Program-made: the position numbers and the translations under genes
The notes under the pieces: model-generated
Seen by the model: only the letters and a program-made list of their open reading frames with translations
What the model was told of the DNA's origin: nothing
Database searches by the model: none
Assembly (NCBI GenBank): GCA_964613665.1
Contig: CAZTIG010000011.1
Location: forward strand, 21,546 to 85,545
Direction of reading: 5' to 3'
DNA length: 64,000 nt
Origin: CAZQFV01 sp964613665
Lineage (GTDB): Bacteria; Chloroflexota; Chloroflexia; DTKN01
Part shown: positions 59,593 to 64,000 of the stretch, one piece after another
How positions within the stretch are numbered: the first letter of the stretch is position 1
Layout of the letters: each line of letters starts with the position of its first letter

Positions 59593-61875
59593 CCCGGCAG
59601 TCCCCTCCCTCCAGGACGCCGTCCCCACCAGCAGCAGGCTCCCCCCCTTGAGCAGCGCCACCAGCAGCGCCGTTTCCACCAGCCCCAGCGCCGGCAGCAG
59701 CACCGCAGCCAGGACCACCGCTCCCACCGTGGCCCCGGCCAGGTCGGCGGCGTAGAGCGCGCCGGCCGCGCGGCTGCCGGCCGGTCCCTCACCGGCCACG
59801 ATGCGGTTGGCCAGGGGGAACTCCAGCCCCACCAGCGCCCCGGCGAGCAGGTTCATGCCCAGGAGCAGGCCGTGCTCCAGGAAGGAGGCGGCCGCAGAGC
59901 CGGCCAGGAGCAGGGCCAGGCCGCCGGCGAGCGCGGCCGCCCCTGCGGCCAGGGCCAGTTCCAGCGCCGCCAGGGCACGCCAGGGCCGCCGCAGCCGGCC
60001 GGCCCAGCGCGTCGCCACCAGCCCGCCCAGGGCCAGGCCGGCCATGAAGGCCGCGGCCAGCAGCCCCACTTGCCGGTAGAGCTGCCCGTAGAGCACCTGG
60101 TAGGCCAGCAGCACCAGCAGGTTGGCGGCCATGCCGGCCAGCCCGGTCGTGGCCACGGCCAGCGGTAGCACAGCCCGCTTGCGGCGAAACAGGGCCAGGC
60201 CGGCCAACGCCAGCCCGCCGATCCCCAGGGCCAGGTGCCAGCCGTGCACCCTGCCCAGGGCGCGGTAGAATGGCTCCAGCTCCGGCGCCAGGCGGGCGCT
60301 CTCATAGGCCAGCGCGTAGCGCAGGCCGGCCGGGGCGACGTCGCGGTTCTCGGCCACGGCCGGCCCCTCGTGCAGTCCTGCGGCAAAGGCGTCCGCCACG
60401 GCCTCGTCCAGGAGGTAGCGCAGGTAGTCCGCGCTCAAGGCGCGGGCCGACAGGCCGCGGCTCTCCCAGCGGCCGGCCAACTCGGCGCCACCCAGGTCCA
60501 GGGGCAGCGCGGCGGAGGCCAGCCAGAGGGTCTGCTCGTCGGCGGGGATGGCCCGGACGTGGGGGAAGACGGCCTGCAGGGTGCGCTCGTGGCACGCCAG
60601 GAGGTCGCGGGCGGCCGGGGAGAGGTAGGTGCGGGCCGCTGGCGAGGAAAAGACCAGCAGGCCGCGCGGGGCCAGCAGCGGCCGGGCCAGCTCCAGGAAC
60701 TCGCGGGTGTACAGCCGGTTCATGGACAAGGTGGCGGGAGGGGGCAGGCGGAGCAGGATCAGGTCGTAGCGGCCGGCGCAGTCGCGGCACGCGCGCACGA
60801 ACTGCCGGCCGTCCTGGAGGGCAATCTGCAGCCGCGGGTCGGCCAGCTCCGCCGCCGTCAGCGCGGTCGGGGCCTGTTGCACGGCGTGGATGAGCAGGGG
60901 GTCCGGCTCGGCATAGTCCAGCCGCTCCAGGGGATAGCGCTCCAGCTCGGCCAGGACGCCGCCGGCCCCGCCGCCGATGACCAGCACCCGCCGGGGCAGT
61001 TCCTCCAGGAAGAGGGCCGGCAGGTGCGCCAGCTGCTCTACCGCGGCGGCGTCGGGGTCGGGAGCGGTCAGGACGGGAGTGCCGTTGGCAAAGACGGTGA
61101 CCTGCCCCTGCACAGCAGTAGCGGCGATGTTGCCGTAATCGGAGTTGGCCTCGTAGAGCACCTGCGCCGGTGCCCAGCGGCCGGCGGCGATCTGCCCGTG
61201 CAGGGCCGGTCCCAGGGGTGGAAGTGTCCCGGCCAGGGCAGCCCCGGCCAGGAGGCCGGCGGCCAGGCCGCCGAGGGCCCGCCGCGGCGTCGAGGCCAGC
61301 AGAAGGATCGCCGCCGCAGCCAGGTTCAGGGCAGCCGGCAGCAGAAACGCCTGCGTGGCCGAGAGGAAAGGGATGAGCAGGTAGGTGCAGGCGATACCGC
61401 CGACGATGCTGCCGGCGGCCTCCAGGACATAGACCCGGCCGGCCGGCACGGTGCCCGCCGCGGCGATGCCTTCCAGGGCGCGGCAGCCCGCGGTGAACAT
61501 GGCCCCGGCCACCAGCCCCAGGGGGGCCAGGACCAGGAGCGCGCCCAGCAGCGCCGCCAGGGGGCCAATGGCCTCGCCCGGCACGGCCCCGACCAGGGCG
61601 CGCATTCGCCCCGCCAGCAGATAGCAGGGCAAGAGCAAGAGGGCCAGGGCCACCTGGAACCCGGCGTAGCCGGCCGGCCGCGGGGCCAGTCGCCGGCTCA
61701 ACCGGGCGGCCAGGCCGCTGCCCAGCGCCTCCAGCAGGAACCACGCCCCCAGCACCAGCCCGATGGAGAGCTCGTTGCCGGAGAAGGAGATCAGCATCTC
61801 GCGCACGAGCAGGGTCTGGAGGACGGTGAAACTGGCACCCGCCAGCAGGAAGGAAGCGGTAATCCAGAGGCGCAT
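59590..61875 (-). CDS. Membrane-fused spermidine synthase-like protein
   Basis: The 761-residue protein has about seven N-terminal helices, a cytoplasmic spermidine synthase-like domain (about 230-490) and six or more C-terminal helices. The SAM-type loop is VLVIGGGAGGVLAELERYPL, followed by LDYAEPDPLLIHAVQ and LQDGRQFVRACRDCAGRYDL; the usual catalytic Asp before the Gly loop's last position (GGGDGG) is Ala here, so the aminopropyltransferase activity is uncertain. Such fused proteins are common in Chloroflexota and Deltaproteobacteria. It lies 2 kb from speD and 3 kb from bpsA, which supports a polyamine link. Confidence 0.85.
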   Translation of the reverse strand: MRLWITASFLLAGASFTVLQTLLVREMLISFSGNELSIGLVLGAWFLLEALGSGLAARLSRRLAPRPAGYAGFQVALALLLLPCYLLAGRMRALVGAVPGEAIGPLAALLGALLVLAPLGLVAGAMFTAGCRALEGIAAAGTVPAGRVYVLEAAGSIVGGIACTYLLIPFLSATQAFLLPAALNLAAAAILLLASTPRRALGGLAAGLLAGAALAGTLPPLGPALHGQIAAGRWAPAQVLYEANSDYGNIAATAVQGQVTVFANGTPVLTAPDPDAAAVEQLAHLPALFLEELPRRVLVIGGGAGGVLAELERYPLERLDYAEPDPLLIHAVQQAPTALTAAELADPRLQIALQDGRQFVRACRDCAGRYDLILLRLPPPATLSMNRLYTREFLELARPLLAPRGLLVFSSPAARTYLSPAARDLLACHERTLQAVFPHVRAIPADEQTLWLASAALPLDLGGAELAGRWESRGLSARALSADYLRYLLDEAVADAFAAGLHEGPAVAENRDVAPAGLRYALAYESARLAPELEPFYRALGRVHGWHLALGIGGLALAGLALFRRKRAVLPLAVATTGLAGMAANLLVLLAYQVLYGQLYRQVGLLAAAFMAGLALGGLVATRWAGRLRRPWRALAALELALAAGAAALAGGLALLLAGSAAASFLEHGLLLGMNLLAGALVGLEFPLANRIVAGEGPAGSRAAGALYAADLAGATVGAVVLAAVLLPALGLVETALLVALLKGGSLLLVGTASWREGTAG

Positions 61876-61889
61876 GGGAGCTTCCGGCG

Positions 61890-61987
61890 ATCAGCTTGCG
61901 GCGGCCACCTGTCACCCATGAGGTACGCGCTCGGCCTCCAGCCGGGCCGCTGATCGCTGATAGCTGGTAGCTGATCGCTGATCGCTA
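61890..61987. repeat. GATCAGC heptamer repeat after the peptide-binding gene
   Basis: On the minus strand TAGCGATCAGCGATCAGC begins with the stop codon of the downstream-facing gene, then TACCAGCTATCAGCGATCAGCGG. The same 18-mer begins at the stop at 40648. A further GATCAGC is at about 61890. Confidence 0.85.
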
Positions 61988-63853
61988 TCTCCTCGCCGGC
62001 AGCGACCACTCCCAGCAGTTCCAGGTGGCATCCTCGGTGGGGTTCAATTTCAGGTTGGTCAGCCCAGGGGCAGCGGCGTAGAAGCTGAGACGGCTGAAGA
62101 GCGGCAGGGCCGGCACGTCGGCCGTGAACTGCTGCTGGGCGATGCGGTACATGTCCGCCCGGCGGTCGCGGCGCAGCTCGTTGGCCGCGCCGAGCAGGGC
62201 GGCGGTAGCAGTGTTGTTGCACCAGCCGCCATAGTTCTGCCCGTGCCAGTCGTTCTCCGGCGTGGGAATCTCCCCGCAGGTGTAACTGGCCTGGCCGTTG
62301 GGCTCCAGGCCGGTCACCCAGGCGAACTCGATCAGGTCGAAGGCGCGGCGCATCAGCGGGCCCTGGTCGCTGTACCAGTCTGCCTCCCGCACCCGCACCA
62401 GCTCGATGACCATCCCCAGGGGCTCGAGCGCGCCGACGAGCTGTTGGGCAATGGCCTCGCGCAGGGGCTGGCCGGCCTGGATGTAGAGCTTGAGCTCCAG
62501 GCGCCGGCCGTCCTTGTAGCGGTAGCCGTCGTCGGCCTGGATCCAGCCGGCCTCCTCGAGCAGCGCGCCGGCGCGCTGGGGATCGTAGGGATACAGCGTC
62601 AGCGCGGCATCGCCGGGGTAGGCCCAGTGGACTGCCGGGATCCAGCTGTGCATGACCGGGACCAGCCCTAGGTACGTCTCCTGGACCATGGCCTCGCGGT
62701 TCGTTCCGTAGGCCAGGGCCTGGCGGACACGCAGGTCGCCGAACACCGGGTGGGGCTGCGCCAGGTCGGCCGGGTCATTCTGGTTCATGACCACGTTCTC
62801 CCAGAGAGTGGTAGGCTGGGCGTAGAGCTGCAGGAGGCCGCTTTCCTGCAAGGAGAGCAGCAGATCGGGGTTCAGCTCCTGGGTATCGACCTGCCCGATC
62901 AGGTCGACCTGGCCGGCCAGGAGCTGGGAGAGCAGGCTGTAGGTATCGGGAAGGAACTTGAAGATCAGCTTGTCGACAACCGGGTACTTGGGGCCGTGGA
63001 GGACGTAGTAGGGGTTGCGCACCAGGGTGATCGACTCGCCGGGGGTCCAGTCCTCGACCATGTACGGGCCATAGCTGGGGAAGAGCCGCCGGGCAACCTG
63101 CTCGGAGGTGGTCATCTCCGCCGGCGTGTAGTGACTCCAGGCATGCTCCGGCATCAGATCCCAGTAGTAGGTGAAATAGTCCAGCTCCATCACCCTGGCT
63201 TTGAAGGCCACGCGGATGGTCCGGTCGTCGAGAGCCTCGTAGCGCTCGATCTTGTCGCAGCGGGCGAAGCGGGCGTAGCCGGAGTCAGGGGTGCAGGCCA
63301 CGTTGTAGCCAAAGACCGAATCGCTGGCCCTGACCGGCTGCCCGTCGGACCAGAAGATGTCCGGACGCAGTCGGAAGGTGAGCTGCATCTGCGGCGCCTT
63401 GGTGTAGACGCCGGTGTCGGTGGTGGTGATGGCGCCGGTGGCCGGGTCGATGGGCACATCGGTCTGGGTGATCACCGCGCCGCCGTTTTCCAGGGTGGGG
63501 ATCTTTTCGAACAGGACCGGCTGGTAGTCATAGTCCAGCGTGGTCATCGCCGGCTCCCAGACGGCATCCTGTATCAGGCGCTGCTCCACCGTGGAGTTGC
63601 CCAGGATCCAGAGTGTGTCGGGTTCCTGGCTCTTGAGCAGGCCGACGATGAGCGCCCTGGCGACACCGGGGGTCGGCGTGGGAGTCGTCGTGGGCAGCGC
63701 GCGCGGGGTCACAGTGCTCGTCGGCGGGGTCTCTGTCGGCAGGGCGGTGGTGGCCGTAGGCACCATCGTCGTGGAAGGGCCGCACGTGGCCAGGACGACG
63801 ATCAACAGGAGCAAGAGCAGCCTGGCCGATGCGGCAGCCTGTATGCGTTTCAT
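61985..63853 (-). CDS. Oligopeptide/solute-binding lipoprotein (SBP family 5)
   Basis: The 622-residue protein has a lipoprotein signal (LLLLLLIVVLATC, Cys near residue 24), a Thr/Pro-rich linker (28-60, PTATTALPTETPPTST) and the DppA/OppA-type binding fold: LTFRLRPDIFWSDGQPVRAS, GPYMVEDWTPGESITLVRNP, KLIFKFLPDTYSLLSQLLAG, DLRVRQALAYGTNREAMV and YDPQRAGALLEEAGW. It captures peptides or other solutes outside the membrane; permease and ATPase genes are not in the window. AAAGGAG precedes ATG 63853; the longer frame overlaps the promoter. Confidence 0.93.
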   Translation of the reverse strand: MKRIQAAASARLLLLLLIVVLATCGPSTTMVPTATTALPTETPPTSTVTPRALPTTTPTPTPGVARALIVGLLKSQEPDTLWILGNSTVEQRLIQDAVWEPAMTTLDYDYQPVLFEKIPTLENGGAVITQTDVPIDPATGAITTTDTGVYTKAPQMQLTFRLRPDIFWSDGQPVRASDSVFGYNVACTPDSGYARFARCDKIERYEALDDRTIRVAFKARVMELDYFTYYWDLMPEHAWSHYTPAEMTTSEQVARRLFPSYGPYMVEDWTPGESITLVRNPYYVLHGPKYPVVDKLIFKFLPDTYSLLSQLLAGQVDLIGQVDTQELNPDLLLSLQESGLLQLYAQPTTLWENVVMNQNDPADLAQPHPVFGDLRVRQALAYGTNREAMVQETYLGLVPVMHSWIPAVHWAYPGDAALTLYPYDPQRAGALLEEAGWIQADDGYRYKDGRRLELKLYIQAGQPLREAIAQQLVGALEPLGMVIELVRVREADWYSDQGPLMRRAFDLIEFAWVTGLEPNGQASYTCGEIPTPENDWHGQNYGGWCNNTATAALLGAANELRRDRRADMYRIAQQQFTADVPALPLFSRLSFYAAAPGLTNLKLNPTEDATWNCWEWSLPARR

Positions 63854-63901
63854 CGCGGTCTCCTTTGTCCGGGAAGTTGGACCATGGGCCCCGGCGGGCG
63901 T

Positions 63902-63930
63902 ATTATACCAGAGGGCGAAAGGGGGGTCAA
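63902..63930 (-). promoter_or_regulatory. Promoter of the solute-binding lipoprotein
   Basis: Minus strand TTGACC (63930-63925), 17 bp, TATAAT (63907-63902), about 50 nt before the start codon. Nothing else is recognised in 63931-64000. Confidence 0.87.
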
Positions 63931-64000
63931 CCGGCATGCACCGCGCGCGGATGCATGTCTCTAGATGGGCAAGGAGCGCGGCCGATCCCTGAGCGGAGCG

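Overview
The window is about 64 kb of GC-rich bacterial chromosome with two runs of exactly 100 N (7277-7376 and 31955-32054), so it is a scaffolded draft or a metagenome bin. No rRNA, tRNA, phage, IS or CRISPR was recognised. The gene set fits a Chloroflexota genome of the Anaerolineae/Caldilineae kind: a bacterial staygreen homologue, a branched-chain polyamine synthase, a selenoprotein, a c-di-AMP riboswitch, single-membrane-style lipoproteins and many period-7/8 intergenic repeats. This assignment is inferred from gene content only. Promoters are unusually easy to read: sixteen sigma-70-like sites are listed, fifteen with a 17-bp and one with an 18-bp spacer.

Layout. 1-1022: tail of etfA, then on the minus strand a complete small unit of promoter, c-di-AMP (ydaO-type) riboswitch, intrinsic terminator, 49-codon ORF and end hairpin. 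994-8161: a polyphosphate island, with ppk1 and a metallophosphoesterase-HD fusion on plus facing a minus-strand CYTH-CHAD / ppk2 / ppk2 operon. 7845-9514: a decayed aldo/keto reductase and an orphan leader with a terminator. 9531-14078: Nudix, MFS and an ABC-2 exporter. 14189-24257: SDR, Rieske oxygenase, tocopherol-cyclase-like protein, a small membrane protein with an in-frame TAG, a UGA-containing selenoprotein (peroxiredoxin-like, UxxC) with a good SECIS hairpin, a peptidase-S51/CysRS-tail fusion, GH29, plsY, a glycosyltransferase, staygreen and an alpha/beta hydrolase. 24329-27595: corrinoid-activation protein, pterin methyltransferase, cupin. 27719-36963: a 1339-aa cyclase/ATPase/TPR regulator converging on a 1614-aa secreted subtilase across an inverted heptamer-repeat field. 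37085-40650: ABC-2 exporter. 40778-47284: DegV, acetyltransferase, two glycosyltransferases and an SsuABC-like importer preceded by a leader terminator. 47453-49755: response regulator, an unknown 93-aa protein, phosphopentomutase. 49904-55605: a lipoprotein broken by TAG, then a surface-sugar group (nucleotide-sugar dehydrogenase, GT4, GT39). 55626-61875: polyamine genes (bpsA, speD, spermidine-synthase-like membrane protein) with rlmN and a VOC protein. 61985-63930: oligopeptide-binding lipoprotein.

The strongest leads are the c-di-AMP-controlled microprotein unit, the selenoprotein, the polyphosphate island with its phosphoesterase-HD fusion, and the period-7/8 inverted repeats. The repeats sit right behind stop codons, in several cases supply the stop, and in two places (GT2 at 43694-44698, bpsA at 55688-56911) interrupt a conserved protein in frame.
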